DNA from: JAXGXJ01 sp963829545
GTDB taxonomy: Bacteria > Actinomycetota > Thermoleophilia > RBG-16-64-13
DNA length: 64,000 nt
Reading direction: 5' to 3'
Assembly: GCA_963829545.1 (NCBI GenBank)
Contig: CAWHIX010000011.1
Coordinates: forward strand, 286,775 to 350,774
Of this stretch, positions 44,967 through 53,459 are shown one piece after another. The translations under genes were made by a program, and so were the position numbers. The number at the start of each line of letters is the position of its first letter. The stretch's first letter is position 1. A model generated the notes under the pieces. It was not told where the DNA came from and did not search any database. It worked only from the letters and a program-made list of their open reading frames with translations.

Positions 44967-45947
44967 TCAGTCCTCTTCGTACCCTCGGGCCGACTGGTAC
45001 ATGGCCTTGTCGAAGAAGGAGGCAAAACGGCTCTGCAACTCCATCACCCGGTACATCTCCACCGGCCGCTGCCACACGCCCAGCGACAGCGCGAAGTCCC
45101 AGATGTGTTTCTTGGCCAGCATGAGGGCTGAGAGCACCTCTCCCAGTCTCACGCCCTGCGACCGGCGCCGGGCTCCCAGGCCACGGTAGAAGTTCTTGGT
45201 CTCCTCTTCCGTGCTCTCGCCCTCGAGCCAGCGTCCGAGGAGCTGCAGCCCGGCGACACATTCCGCCAGCAGGGGGTCGGGCTCCAAGCGCCTGTACCCG
45301 GGCGTCGTGTGACTCGAGCGGACGTCGGCCAGCCAAAGGCGGGCCACGAAGGGCGCGTGCTCGCCCACGAAACCGATGAGGCTGTCGGAAAGCATGCCCG
45401 CGGGGGCCTCGTCGCTGAGCTGGTGAAAGGAGTCGTGCATGGCCCACTCGTCGCGGTGGAGGTCGGCGCACAGGCGGATGGCCTTCTCGTTGGAAGGAAA
45501 GGCGAGTGCCGGCAGTCCGTCGATGGGGAAGTAGCCGACATCGTCGGCGTCGTCCCCGGAAGTCTCGGTCCCTCCTGTCTTCTCCACCTCGAACGTGACG
45601 ATCAACAGGTCGCCGTAGAAGGCGCTACCCCAGGAATCGGCGTCGATGAGGCGGACGACCCGGCCGCCGATGCCCGCTTCTTCCTTCAATTCGCGCAGCG
45701 CCGCCTCGGCGATGGTCTCGCCCATCTCGGCGAAGCCTATGGGGAGGCACCATCTGCCCACGGCCGGCTCGTACTTGCGCCTGACCAGGAGCACGCGGCG
45801 CTGGTCGTCCAGGACCAAGGCCGCGGCCGCGGGCAGCGGGTTCTGGTAGAACACCGTCTCGCAGGCAGAGCAGACCTCGCGGGGACGGTCGCCGACCGTC
45901 CGTATCTCGACGGCCGCTCCGCATTTGGCGCAGTAGCGTGTATTCAT
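44967..45947 (-). CDS. Nudix hydrolase with N-terminal zinc ribbon and C-terminal RsbRD-like domain
   Basis: 326-residue three-part protein. A zinc ribbon (C6, C9, C26, C29) as in NudC-type pyrophosphatases; a Nudix domain with its box at residues 71-93 including RELKEE; then from about residue 195 a helical domain (HTTPGYRRLEPDPLLAECVA, GLQLLGRWLEG, GVRLGEVLSALMLAKKHIW) that resembles the RsbRD N-terminal domain of stressosome and histidine-kinase proteins. The Nudix part should cleave an NDP-X such as NADH or ADP-ribose. The RsbRD-like part suggests a sensory or docking role. This fusion is unusual. Downstream of the M23-like gene on the same strand. Confidence 0.82.
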   Translation of the reverse strand: MNTRYCAKCGAAVEIRTVGDRPREVCSACETVFYQNPLPAAAALVLDDQRRVLLVRRKYEPAVGRWCLPIGFAEMGETIAEAALRELKEEAGIGGRVVRLIDADSWGSAFYGDLLIVTFEVEKTGGTETSGDDADDVGYFPIDGLPALAFPSNEKAIRLCADLHRDEWAMHDSFHQLSDEAPAGMLSDSLIGFVGEHAPFVARLWLADVRSSHTTPGYRRLEPDPLLAECVAGLQLLGRWLEGESTEEETKNFYRGLGARRRSQGVRLGEVLSALMLAKKHIWDFALSLGVWQRPVEMYRVMELQSRFASFFDKAMYQSARGYEED

Positions 45948-46023
45948 CGTCTTCTCTCTCCCGCGACGCGCCGGAGGAGCGCCGGGCAGCAGGCAAGGTA
46001 CGGGCCGGGGAGGGCCGGGGCTG

Positions 46024-46830
46024 CTAGTCGACAGGCTCCTCGGTCACCTTGAGGTGCACGTGAGCTCCGGAGTCGTGGGTGTAGCGGGCGATCGGCGCCG
46101 CGAGTTCGGGCGGGCATTCCCGGACCTTGCCCAGTTGGGTCTTGCCGGCCGAAACTACCTCTCCGATGGAAACGATGGGGTCGCTGATGAACATGAGCGA
46201 GACCGTCGTCCCACTCAGCTCCTCAGGACGGATCTCGATCTGCACGTCGTCATACTTGCCGTACAGCTTGTACTCCTTGACCGCCGTGACGATACCCGAG
46301 ACCGGCGACGTGACGGGAGACCCCACAGGGGCACCGATAAGGACCGAATTGGTCGGGGAGCCCCCCTCGCCCTCCAGCTGGTGGTAGCGCACCAGAGGCT
46401 CTCCGGCGAAGATGCCACGCAGGAAGCGCACAATAGCGCTGGTGTTGACCTTGTCACCGATGGGGGTGAGGGACAGCGCACGCTCGTCACTGATGGGCTG
46501 ATAGGCGATGATGGTAGCGTCTCCGGCGGCAACGGGCAGGATCATGTTCCGGTCTCCCAGCCTGGCGAAGGCCGGTCGTTCCTCGGGGGCCGCCTCCACG
46601 GGCGCGGAGGCCACCGGCGCCGTGCCGGCCAGCAGGTTCTCGGCCTCCACCTGGGAGGTGGAGTCGCCCGCTAAGGCGACCGTGACGATGCCGGCGACAG
46701 CCATGCAGAAGATGGCAAAGCCTAGGCCGAGACGAATGCGCCGTCTGCGATACTGAATCGCAAGACGCCGTTCTCGCCTCAGCTTTTCGTCCTGACGCCA
46801 GGTATCCGGTGCAGTGATCCCTTCTCGCAT
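46024..46830 (-). CDS. Membrane-anchored M23 (LytM)-like protein
   Basis: 268 residues: a basic cytoplasmic N-terminus (LRRERRLAIQYRRRRIR), one TM helix (LGLGFAIFCMAVAGIVTVAL), an Ala/Pro/Glu spacer, and an extracellular domain. The end (GSPVTSPVSGIVTAV, IGEVVSAGKTQLG, GAHVHLKV) matches the M23 duplicated-hybrid fold. The final HxH is present, but I do not see the first His and Asp of the zinc site. It may be a non-catalytic LytM activator or a divergent endopeptidase acting on the cell wall. Confidence 0.68.
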   Translation of the reverse strand: MREGITAPDTWRQDEKLRRERRLAIQYRRRRIRLGLGFAIFCMAVAGIVTVALAGDSTSQVEAENLLAGTAPVASAPVEAAPEERPAFARLGDRNMILPVAAGDATIIAYQPISDERALSLTPIGDKVNTSAIVRFLRGIFAGEPLVRYHQLEGEGGSPTNSVLIGAPVGSPVTSPVSGIVTAVKEYKLYGKYDDVQIEIRPEELSGTTVSLMFISDPIVSIGEVVSAGKTQLGKVRECPPELAAPIARYTHDSGAHVHLKVTEEPVD

Positions 46831-46994
46831 CGCCTCTACCTTACCATTAAGTGCTGCTCTCTGCCCACACGAGAAGGGTTTTGGACCCGCAGAGCGAAGC
46901 CGTCCTCAGCTGGCCTCCCCCTCCCGCGGCGTTTGCGGGGCTGCTAAGCTGGGGGCGGTCTTTCCACCGACGAGAGATGGGCGAAGGAGGCCGG

Positions 46995-48146
46995 GTGCGC
47001 ATAACCATCCCGCGCTGGGTCCAGCTGGTGCTGATCCCCGTGGCCATCTTCCTTGCCCTCTACTTCAGCAAGGTGGCCAGTCACGCGGTCTTCGTCTTCC
47101 TCATCTCCGCAGTGGTGGCCATGCTCCTCAACCCGGTGGTTCTGGCCATGAAGCGCTTCCGGACCCCGCGCTGGCTGGCCGTTCCTGTCGTGTACCTGGC
47201 CTTCGTAGCCGTCGTGGTGCTGCTCTTCGTGTTCTTCGGACCGCCCTTGGTCCGCCAGTTTCAGCGCCTGTTTGAGACTATCCCCACCTGGCTGAACGAT
47301 CTCAACGCCCTGCTGGCCGACCTCGAGGGCTGGCTGGCGGAGAACAACGTGGAGGCCGACCTGCAGCTGAACACCACCGGTATCGTCAACTGGCTGCAGG
47401 ACAACGGCCCGGCTTCCGTCGGCACGCTCTTCTCCGTGGGCAGGAGCGTGGTGGGCGTGGTCGTGAATCTCTTCCTCACGGTGGTGGTGAGCTTCTACAT
47501 GCTCATCGACGGCAAGCGCATCTTCCGCTTCTTGACCCGCCTGGCCCCTGGGGAGCCGGAGGTGAAAGAGGACTACGTGCGCGGCCTGCAGACCTCCTTC
47601 AGCAGGTTCGTGCGCGGGCAGGCGTTGTTGGGAGCGTCGATAGGTCTGGCCTGCGGACTGGCCATCTGGATACTGAGCTGGGACGTGGTGGGCGTGTGGC
47701 CCGAAGGCGGTCAGTATGCTCTGCTCTTCGGCGTTTTGGCGGGCATAACCGAAGTCATCCCCTACATAGGCCCCTTTCTCGGCGCCATCCCCCCTGTCAT
47801 AGCCGCCTTCTTCCACTCGCCGGTGGCGGCGCTTTGGGTCGTTGTCATCTACATCGTCATCCAGCAGCTCGAGAGCCACATCCTGGCCCCCAACATCGTG
47901 GGCAGTTCGGTGGGGGTGCACCCGCTGGTGGTGATATTCGCGCTCCTTGCCGGCGCCCAGATCGGGGGCTTCATAGGGATGATCGCCGCGCTGCCTGTGC
48001 TTGCCATGCTCAGGCACACTCTGACCTTCTACGACTTCCGCATGTCGCGCGCTCCCTGGGCCGGAGACGACGGCATCGCCCTCATTCCGGCCAGGTCGGG
48101 CGCGCCTCCGCCGCGCCGCGTGCCCACGGAACCGCCGCAGGAATAG
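46995..48146 (+). CDS. AI-2E-family transporter (YdiK/PerM-like permease)
   Basis: 383-residue polytopic membrane protein; GTG 46995 is well spaced behind GAAGGAGG, though an upstream ATG at 46977 is in frame. About eight hydrophobic segments: LVLIPVAIFLALYFS, AVFVFLISAVVAMLLNPVV and WLAVPVVYLAFVAVVVLLFV near the N-terminus; RGQALLGASIGLACGLAIW and GVLAGITEVIPYIGPFLGAI in the conserved C-terminal half. A soluble loop lies at residues ~95-160. Family members export small molecules or act as Na+/H+ antiporters; AI-2 transport is not general. Confidence 0.88.
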   Translation: MRITIPRWVQLVLIPVAIFLALYFSKVASHAVFVFLISAVVAMLLNPVVLAMKRFRTPRWLAVPVVYLAFVAVVVLLFVFFGPPLVRQFQRLFETIPTWLNDLNALLADLEGWLAENNVEADLQLNTTGIVNWLQDNGPASVGTLFSVGRSVVGVVVNLFLTVVVSFYMLIDGKRIFRFLTRLAPGEPEVKEDYVRGLQTSFSRFVRGQALLGASIGLACGLAIWILSWDVVGVWPEGGQYALLFGVLAGITEVIPYIGPFLGAIPPVIAAFFHSPVAALWVVVIYIVIQQLESHILAPNIVGSSVGVHPLVVIFALLAGAQIGGFIGMIAALPVLAMLRHTLTFYDFRMSRAPWAGDDGIALIPARSGAPPPRRVPTEPPQE

Positions 48147-48230
48147 CTTCTGATTGTGGCCTGTGTTCCGTACTGTTACAATCGCCAGTTGCCGGGACTA
48201 GTGGCCCGACAACTCGGACAGTAGCAGGGT

Positions 48231-48842
48231 ATGGAGAATATTCGGGAGTTTTTCGGAGTCAAGCTGCGCGGGGCGTTCACGCCTTTGCTGTCGGCTCTGC
48301 AGCGGCTCAAGGTGACACCCAACCAGATCAGCGTCGTGGGGATTTTCCTCAATGCCGTGGCGGCCGCGTTGATCGTGACCGACCGGCTCATCTGGGCCGG
48401 CATCGTCGTGCTCGTGGCCGGGTGCTGCGACATGCTCGACGGGGCCCTTGCGCGACGCACGGGGAAGAGCAGTCCCTTCGGCGCCTTCCTCGATTCGACG
48501 CTCGACCGCGCCTCGGAAGCGATCGTGCTCGCCGGCGTCGCCTATCTTCTCTCTTCCAGGGGTCATTCGGTCGACGCAGGGTTGGTGGTCCTCGCCCTTA
48601 TGGGCAGTTTTCTGGTCAGCTACACACGGGCGAGGGCAGAGACCCTGGGGGTGGAATGCAAGGTCGGTATCATGAGCAGGCCGGAACGCATCATCCTGGT
48701 CGCCCTGGGGCTCTTCTTCAACGTGTTGTCCTATGCGATCTACATAATGCTGGCCCTGACCGTGTTCACGGTCATCCAGCGCGCCGTGTATACCCACCGC
48801 GAACTCAAAAAGAAGGAACAGGGAGGATTCGTTGAGCGATAA
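48231..48842 (+). CDS. CDP-alcohol phosphatidyltransferase, probable phosphatidylinositol-phosphate synthase
   Basis: 203-residue integral membrane enzyme joining CDP-diacylglycerol to an alcohol. The CDP-alcohol motif DMLDGALARRTGKSSPFGAF followed by LDSTLDRASE gives D-x2-D-G-x2-A-R...G-x3-D-x3-D. Six TM segments are visible. The next gene, inositol-3-phosphate synthase, overlaps its end by eleven bases, so inositol phosphate is the likely acceptor, as in actinobacterial PIP synthase. A PgsA-type glycerol-phosphate activity is the alternative. Confidence 0.85.
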   Translation: MENIREFFGVKLRGAFTPLLSALQRLKVTPNQISVVGIFLNAVAAALIVTDRLIWAGIVVLVAGCCDMLDGALARRTGKSSPFGAFLDSTLDRASEAIVLAGVAYLLSSRGHSVDAGLVVLALMGSFLVSYTRARAETLGVECKVGIMSRPERIILVALGLFFNVLSYAIYIMLALTVFTVIQRAVYTHRELKKKEQGGFVER

Positions 48843-49917
48843 AGTACGGGTAGCCATCATCGGGGTGGGGAACTGCGCCTCGTCGTTCATCCAGGGGGTG
48901 GAGTACTACCGCCACGCGAAGGCGGACGAGTTCGTTCCCGGCCTCATGCACGTGAACCTGGGCGGATACCACATCTCCGACATCGAGTTCACCTGCGCCT
49001 TCGACATCGACAAGACCAAGGTCGGCAAGGACCTCTCTCAGGCCATCGACGGGGGCAGGAACTGCACGGTCAAGTTCAGCGACGTGCCGGAGATGGGCGT
49101 CAAAGTCTACCGGGGCATGACCCACGACGGGCTGGGCAAGTATCTCTCCGAGGTCATCGAGAAGGCCCCCGGCCCTACGGACGACGTGGTCAACATCCTC
49201 AAGGAGACCAAGACCGACGTGGTGGTCAACTATCTGCCCGTGGGCAGCGAGATGGCGACCAAGTGGTATGTGGAGCAGATCCTCGAGGCCGGCTGCGGCA
49301 TGGTCAACTGCATCCCAGTCTTCATCGCCCGGGAGAGCTACTGGCAGGAGCGCTTCGAAGAACGCGGCCTGCCGGTCATCGGCGACGACATCAAGTCGCA
49401 GGTGGGGGCGACCATCGTCCACCGGGTGCTCACGCGGCTCATGCGCGAACGGGGCGTGCGGCTGGAGCGGACCTCGCAGCTCAACGTGGGCGGCAACACC
49501 GACTTCCTCAACATGCTCGAGCGCGAGCGGCTGGAGAGCAAGAAGATCTCCAAGACCAACTCCGTCACCTCGCAACTCGACTACGACATGGGCAGCAAGA
49601 ACATCCACATCGGCCCCTCTGACTATGTGGAGTGGCTCGACGACCGCAAGTGGGCCTACATCCGCATGGAAGGCCGCACCTTCGGCGACGTTCCGCTCAA
49701 CATCGAGCTCAAGATGGAAGTGGTCGACTCGCCCAACTCGGCTGGTATCGTCATCGACGCGGTCCGTTGTGCCAAGCTCGCTCTCGACCGGGGCGTGTCG
49801 GGTGCTCTGTACGACCCGTCCTCCTACTTCATGAAGTCGCCGCCCATCCAGTACAGCGATGATGAGGCGCGCCGCAAGACCGAGGCCTTCATCGCCAACG
49901 AGCCGCTCTGCGAGTGA
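48832..49917 (+). CDS. ino1: Inositol-3-phosphate synthase
   Basis: 361-residue NAD-dependent enzyme converting glucose 6-phosphate to 1D-myo-inositol 3-phosphate. TTG start behind AGGGAGGA, inside the end of the upstream lipid gene. Rossmann motif AIIGVGNCASSFIQG; signature regions GDDIKSQVGATIVHRVL, LNVGGNTDFLNML, SKKISKTNSVTSQL and NIHIGPSDYVEWL. Length and motifs match the short prokaryotic (actinobacterial/archaeal) type. Supplies inositol for phosphatidylinositol-type lipids or related solutes. Confidence 0.95.
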   Translation: MSDKVRVAIIGVGNCASSFIQGVEYYRHAKADEFVPGLMHVNLGGYHISDIEFTCAFDIDKTKVGKDLSQAIDGGRNCTVKFSDVPEMGVKVYRGMTHDGLGKYLSEVIEKAPGPTDDVVNILKETKTDVVVNYLPVGSEMATKWYVEQILEAGCGMVNCIPVFIARESYWQERFEERGLPVIGDDIKSQVGATIVHRVLTRLMRERGVRLERTSQLNVGGNTDFLNMLERERLESKKISKTNSVTSQLDYDMGSKNIHIGPSDYVEWLDDRKWAYIRMEGRTFGDVPLNIELKMEVVDSPNSAGIVIDAVRCAKLALDRGVSGALYDPSSYFMKSPPIQYSDDEARRKTEAFIANEPLCE

Positions 49918-49933
49918 CCAGAAGTCTGTGAGC

Positions 49934-49967
49934 CGGGGCGCGAGCCGCGTACGCGGCTCGCGCCCCG
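49934..49967 (+). terminator. Perfect 34-base palindrome after ino1
   Basis: 49934-49967 is an uninterrupted inverted repeat, followed by TTCATCTT. It starts 16 bases after the ino1 stop and ends only 12 bases before the next start, so the next gene needs its own promoter or readthrough. Confidence 0.75.
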
Positions 49968-49979
49968 TTCATCTTGGCG

Positions 49980-52022
49980 ATGGAACCCGGCCTGCACATA
50001 GCCCTGGTGACGCCCTTTTCGTGGAGCATTCCCGCCGCGGTCAACTACCATGTAGGCGATCTTGCTCGTGAACTGAAGAGGCAGGGCCACTACCCGGTCA
50101 TCGTCACCTCCTCCGACGACAACAAGGACGCTGCGCGCGTCAAGGCGCTCTTTCAGCGCACGCGCGGCCAGGTGGTCCGGCTTCTGGAGGAGTACCGCTC
50201 CGGTAGCCCCGCTGACGAGCTTCTCCTCCCTTCCCCAAGCAATGCCCTGCTCGACCCTTCCGAGGGTGTTCCCGTGGTGCCCGTGGGCTTCAGCTTCCCC
50301 GTGCGACTGAACGGGAGCGTCGCTAACCTCGGACTGCCCGTGGACGTCACCTCCCGGCTGGAGAAGCTCATGATCGGAGGTCTCTTCGATCTGGTGCACG
50401 TGCATGAGCCGCTGGCTCCCTCGCTCAGCTTCACCGCGCTACGGGAGGCCCGCAGCCCGGTGATAAGCAGCTTCCATCTCACTCCGGTCGGGGCGGCTGC
50501 GTACGAGCTCGGCCAGGCCGTGCTGGAGCGCTTCTTCCTGCGCCTGGATGCTCGGGTAGTGACCTTCAAGCACGCCCGACAGATCATGGACGACCTCTTT
50601 CCTGGGGCGTACGAAGTGCTCTCCTGTGGCACCTCGCTCTCGATCCCCGCAGCCGACGCGACGAGGTCCGCGGGACGGACCGGCGGCGGCGAGCGGGTGG
50701 CCCTCCACGTCTATCGGGGGGATGCGCGGCGTTCGTACCGGGCGTTGACGCGTGCTCTCATGACTGAATGGCCCGCCGGCCTCGACCGCGTCATCGTGGC
50801 TCTGCACCGCCCCTCCGTCGATCGCTGGCTGCCTCGCGCCATCCCTCGCCGACTCCGCACCCGGATCAGCCTCTACGAGTTCCAGACTCCCGAGGAGCTT
50901 GCCGCTCTCTACCGGCAGGCGGACGTGTCCATCCTTCCGTACCTGGGCGGAGAGTGGCTTTGCACGTCGCTGGCGGAGGCGGCCGTTATGGGCTGCCCGG
51001 TCGTCGGTCCGGACCTTCCCCCGGTGCAGGAACACCTCTCCGCGGGCGCTTTGGGAACCGTCTTTTCAGCGGGCGACTCCGCCTCCCTCGCTGGGGCCAT
51101 CGGCAGGACCCTCACCCGCTTGAGCACGGCCACGGAGAAGGCCCAGCCCCTCTCGTCCGAGGAAGGTCTCCCCACGATGGCGCGCGTCTCAGAACGCCTC
51201 AGCGACATCTACCGAGACACCATCGCCCCTACCAGTTGGCGCGAGGGGGCTGGGATCAGGACGCCAGCAGCCGGGCGTTCCATGGTCGTGCGCGGTATCG
51301 GTCAGGAGCCCACGCGGAGACGAGTGCGGAACGGCGTCCTGGGCCCGATGCGCTCCGACTGGATATGTGCCGATCTGCACATGCACACCAACTTCTCCAA
51401 GGATTGCACGAGCACGGTCGAGTCGGTCATCGCCACCGCCCGCGAGATCGGCCTGAGCGCCATCGCGGTCACCGACCACAACGAGATCAAGGGAGCCTTT
51501 CGAGCCCGGGAACTGGCCGAAGGCGATCCCTTCGTGATCGTGGCCGAAGAGGTCAAGACCTCCGAGGGGGAGGTCATCGGCCTCTTCCTAGAGGAATGGA
51601 TACCGAAGGGGCTCACCTTCGACAAGACTCTCTCGCTCATCAAGGAGCAGGGAGGACTCGTGTACGTGCCCCATCCTTTCGATGCGCTGCGCACGACGCC
51701 CTCGTATCGGACTCTGGTCGACAATCTGCATCGTATCGACGTGATGGAGATCTACAACGCCAAGGTGGCGCTATCCTCGTTCAACCTCAGCGCCGAGCGT
51801 TTTGCCGCCAAGTACAACATCGTGGCGGGGGCGGGCAGCGACGCGCACGTGTTGCAGGCCCTGGGCACCGCTATGCTGCGCATGCCCCGTTTCACCGACG
51901 CCCCCAGCTTCCTGGCCGCCCTCTGGGAAGCCGACATCATCGCCCGGCGTAAGAACCTGCTCTACCTGCAGTCGCTCAAGTGGCTGCACACGACGCTGGA
52001 CAAGGTCCTCCCCGAGGACTGA
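49980..52022 (+). CDS. GT4-like glycosyltransferase fused to a PHP-family phosphoesterase
   Basis: 680 residues in two parts. Residues ~1-420 are a GT-B glycosyltransferase (IALVTPFSWSIPAAVNYHVG opening; HVHEPLAPSLSF; GEWLCTSLAEAAVMGCPVVG as the sugar-nucleotide region with its Glu). A basic linker (EPTRRRVRNG) leads to a PHP domain with metal motifs CADLHMHTNFSKDC, AVTDHNEIKGA, VYVPHPFDA and AGSDAHVLQAL. A sugar transfer joined to a phosphoesterase step would suit a phosphorylated glycolipid, for example an inositol lipid from the adjacent genes. That link is inference. ATG 49980 chosen over TTG 49974. Confidence 0.85.
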   Translation: MEPGLHIALVTPFSWSIPAAVNYHVGDLARELKRQGHYPVIVTSSDDNKDAARVKALFQRTRGQVVRLLEEYRSGSPADELLLPSPSNALLDPSEGVPVVPVGFSFPVRLNGSVANLGLPVDVTSRLEKLMIGGLFDLVHVHEPLAPSLSFTALREARSPVISSFHLTPVGAAAYELGQAVLERFFLRLDARVVTFKHARQIMDDLFPGAYEVLSCGTSLSIPAADATRSAGRTGGGERVALHVYRGDARRSYRALTRALMTEWPAGLDRVIVALHRPSVDRWLPRAIPRRLRTRISLYEFQTPEELAALYRQADVSILPYLGGEWLCTSLAEAAVMGCPVVGPDLPPVQEHLSAGALGTVFSAGDSASLAGAIGRTLTRLSTATEKAQPLSSEEGLPTMARVSERLSDIYRDTIAPTSWREGAGIRTPAAGRSMVVRGIGQEPTRRRVRNGVLGPMRSDWICADLHMHTNFSKDCTSTVESVIATAREIGLSAIAVTDHNEIKGAFRARELAEGDPFVIVAEEVKTSEGEVIGLFLEEWIPKGLTFDKTLSLIKEQGGLVYVPHPFDALRTTPSYRTLVDNLHRIDVMEIYNAKVALSSFNLSAERFAAKYNIVAGAGSDAHVLQALGTAMLRMPRFTDAPSFLAALWEADIIARRKNLLYLQSLKWLHTTLDKVLPED

Positions 52023-52168
52023 CCGCAGTCCCACCCCAGGACTGACCGTCTCGTCGCCAGGCCGCCGCGCGCAGGCACGGGCACGGCCGGTCCGGAGGAT
52101 TTTCTACTCCTTCGGCCAATATACTGTCTACCTCATCCACAGAAACGGGACTCGATCTGAGCGAATTT

Positions 52169-52789
52169 GTGAAAGACCTGCCGCCTCTTGGCGAAGCTAA
52201 CGAGATCTATCGCAAGCTTGAGGAACGCGCCATCTCCGAGAGCAATGATCTCAATCATCGCGTCGCCCAGTGCCGCAAATGCGCGCGCGGTGATTTCCTG
52301 CCCACTGTGGGTTCGGGCCACCCCTTGGCCGACATCCTCCTGCTCAAGTACCAACCGCACTACCTGGAAGTCACAGAAGGCGTGGCCTTCTTCGGCCGCT
52401 CCGGGGCGGCCGTGCTGAAGAGCATGGAGCGTCTGGGGGTGAATCCACTGGTCGTGTACGGCACCAACCTGGTCAAGTGCCACGACGTGGAGCCCGCCGA
52501 GGGATGTCGGAACTGCCCCGTCTACTGGCTGGAGGAGTTTCACATCACCCAGCCGCGCATCGTCGTGATGATGGGGCGAAAGACGCTCGACGTCGTCAAC
52601 AAGGAGCGCATCGCGGGCATGAGGACGCTGGATTGGGACCCGGGCACCCTGCAGGACCTCACTCCCTTCTGCAAGGCCCTGGTCACGGCCGACATCGACG
52701 CCGCCCTGGACGAGGAGCGCGCCAAGAGCGAGTTCTGGAAGGCCTTCCGAAACCTGGGTGAATGGTTCCGCGACGAGCCGCCCTACTGA
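52169..52789 (+). CDS. Uracil-DNA glycosylase-superfamily protein with degenerate motif A
   Basis: 206 residues, GTG start. Four Cys (C35, C38, C104 and C113 or C116) are placed like the [4Fe-4S] ligands of family 4/5 UDGs. AFFGRSGAAVLKSMERLG and VVYGTNLVKC match the family, but the catalytic GEAPG-type motif is replaced by LLLKYQPHY at residues ~55-63. RIVVMMGRKTLDVV and DLTPFCKALVTADID occupy the C-terminal motif region. Either a divergent glycosylase or a DNA/nucleotide-binding relative with no glycosylase activity. Confidence 0.72.
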   Translation: MKDLPPLGEANEIYRKLEERAISESNDLNHRVAQCRKCARGDFLPTVGSGHPLADILLLKYQPHYLEVTEGVAFFGRSGAAVLKSMERLGVNPLVVYGTNLVKCHDVEPAEGCRNCPVYWLEEFHITQPRIVVMMGRKTLDVVNKERIAGMRTLDWDPGTLQDLTPFCKALVTADIDAALDEERAKSEFWKAFRNLGEWFRDEPPY

Positions 52790-52897
52790 GGCAGCGCATC
52801 CGGCTCACATGACATCGGCCCCGCACATCGGTCGGCCGGTATCAGGGTAGACTGAAGCCGAGGACGCTGGCCCGCGAGCCGATCTGGGAGAGCAAGC

Positions 52898-53409
52898 ATG
52901 GCTGAGAGAAGGCACCTGGTCGTCACGGTCTTTGAGAACGAAGCCGCCGCCATGGAGGCGGCCGAGTGGTTGAAGACCTGGGAGCGTATGAACACGGATG
53001 TCGACGACGTCAAATTCGCCGCCATGGGCGTCCTGACCGCCGGAGAAGACAGGGAGATCAAGATCCATCGGGTGGGTAAGCGCGACGCGAAGGCCGGGGC
53101 CGGAATGGGCCTGGTCATCGGCGGGCTGGTCGGTGCCCTCACGGCGGGCGTCGGGCTGCTCGGCGGGATGGCGGTCGGCGCGCTGGTGGGCGGAGCAGGC
53201 GGCGGCTTGATCCACAAGGGCCTCGGGATGTATGAGGGGGACCTAGCCGAGCTTACCGACCAGCTTTGTTCGGGGCGGGCTGCGGTCGCTATCGTGGTAG
53301 ACGAGGCGGACGTGCCGGTCGTGACCGAACAGCTGGTGAGCTTGGGGGGCAGACGAAGGTCTACGAGTGCTCCCTCGAGGAACTCGAGAAAGGCGCCAAC
53401 GAGAACTAG
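52898..53409 (+). CDS. DUF1269-like membrane-associated protein (one frame break)
   Basis: About 170 residues. An N-terminal ferredoxin-like alpha/beta region (LVVTVFENEAAAMEAAEWLK) and KIHRVGKRDAKAGAGMG precede a Gly/Ala-rich hydrophobic hairpin (VIGGLVGALTAGVGLLGG, AVGALVGGAGGGLIHKG). The C-terminal half repeats the alpha/beta theme (AAVAIVVDEADVPVVTEQL). The frame slips at a G6 run near 53346; the natural end is QTKVYECSLEELEKGANEN, stopping at 53409. Function unknown; family members are predicted stress-related inner-membrane proteins. Confidence 0.75.
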
Positions 53410-53459
53410 TCTGCGGCGGTCGCCATCGCTGTCGTTCTCGCTACCGGGGCGGGGCCCCC

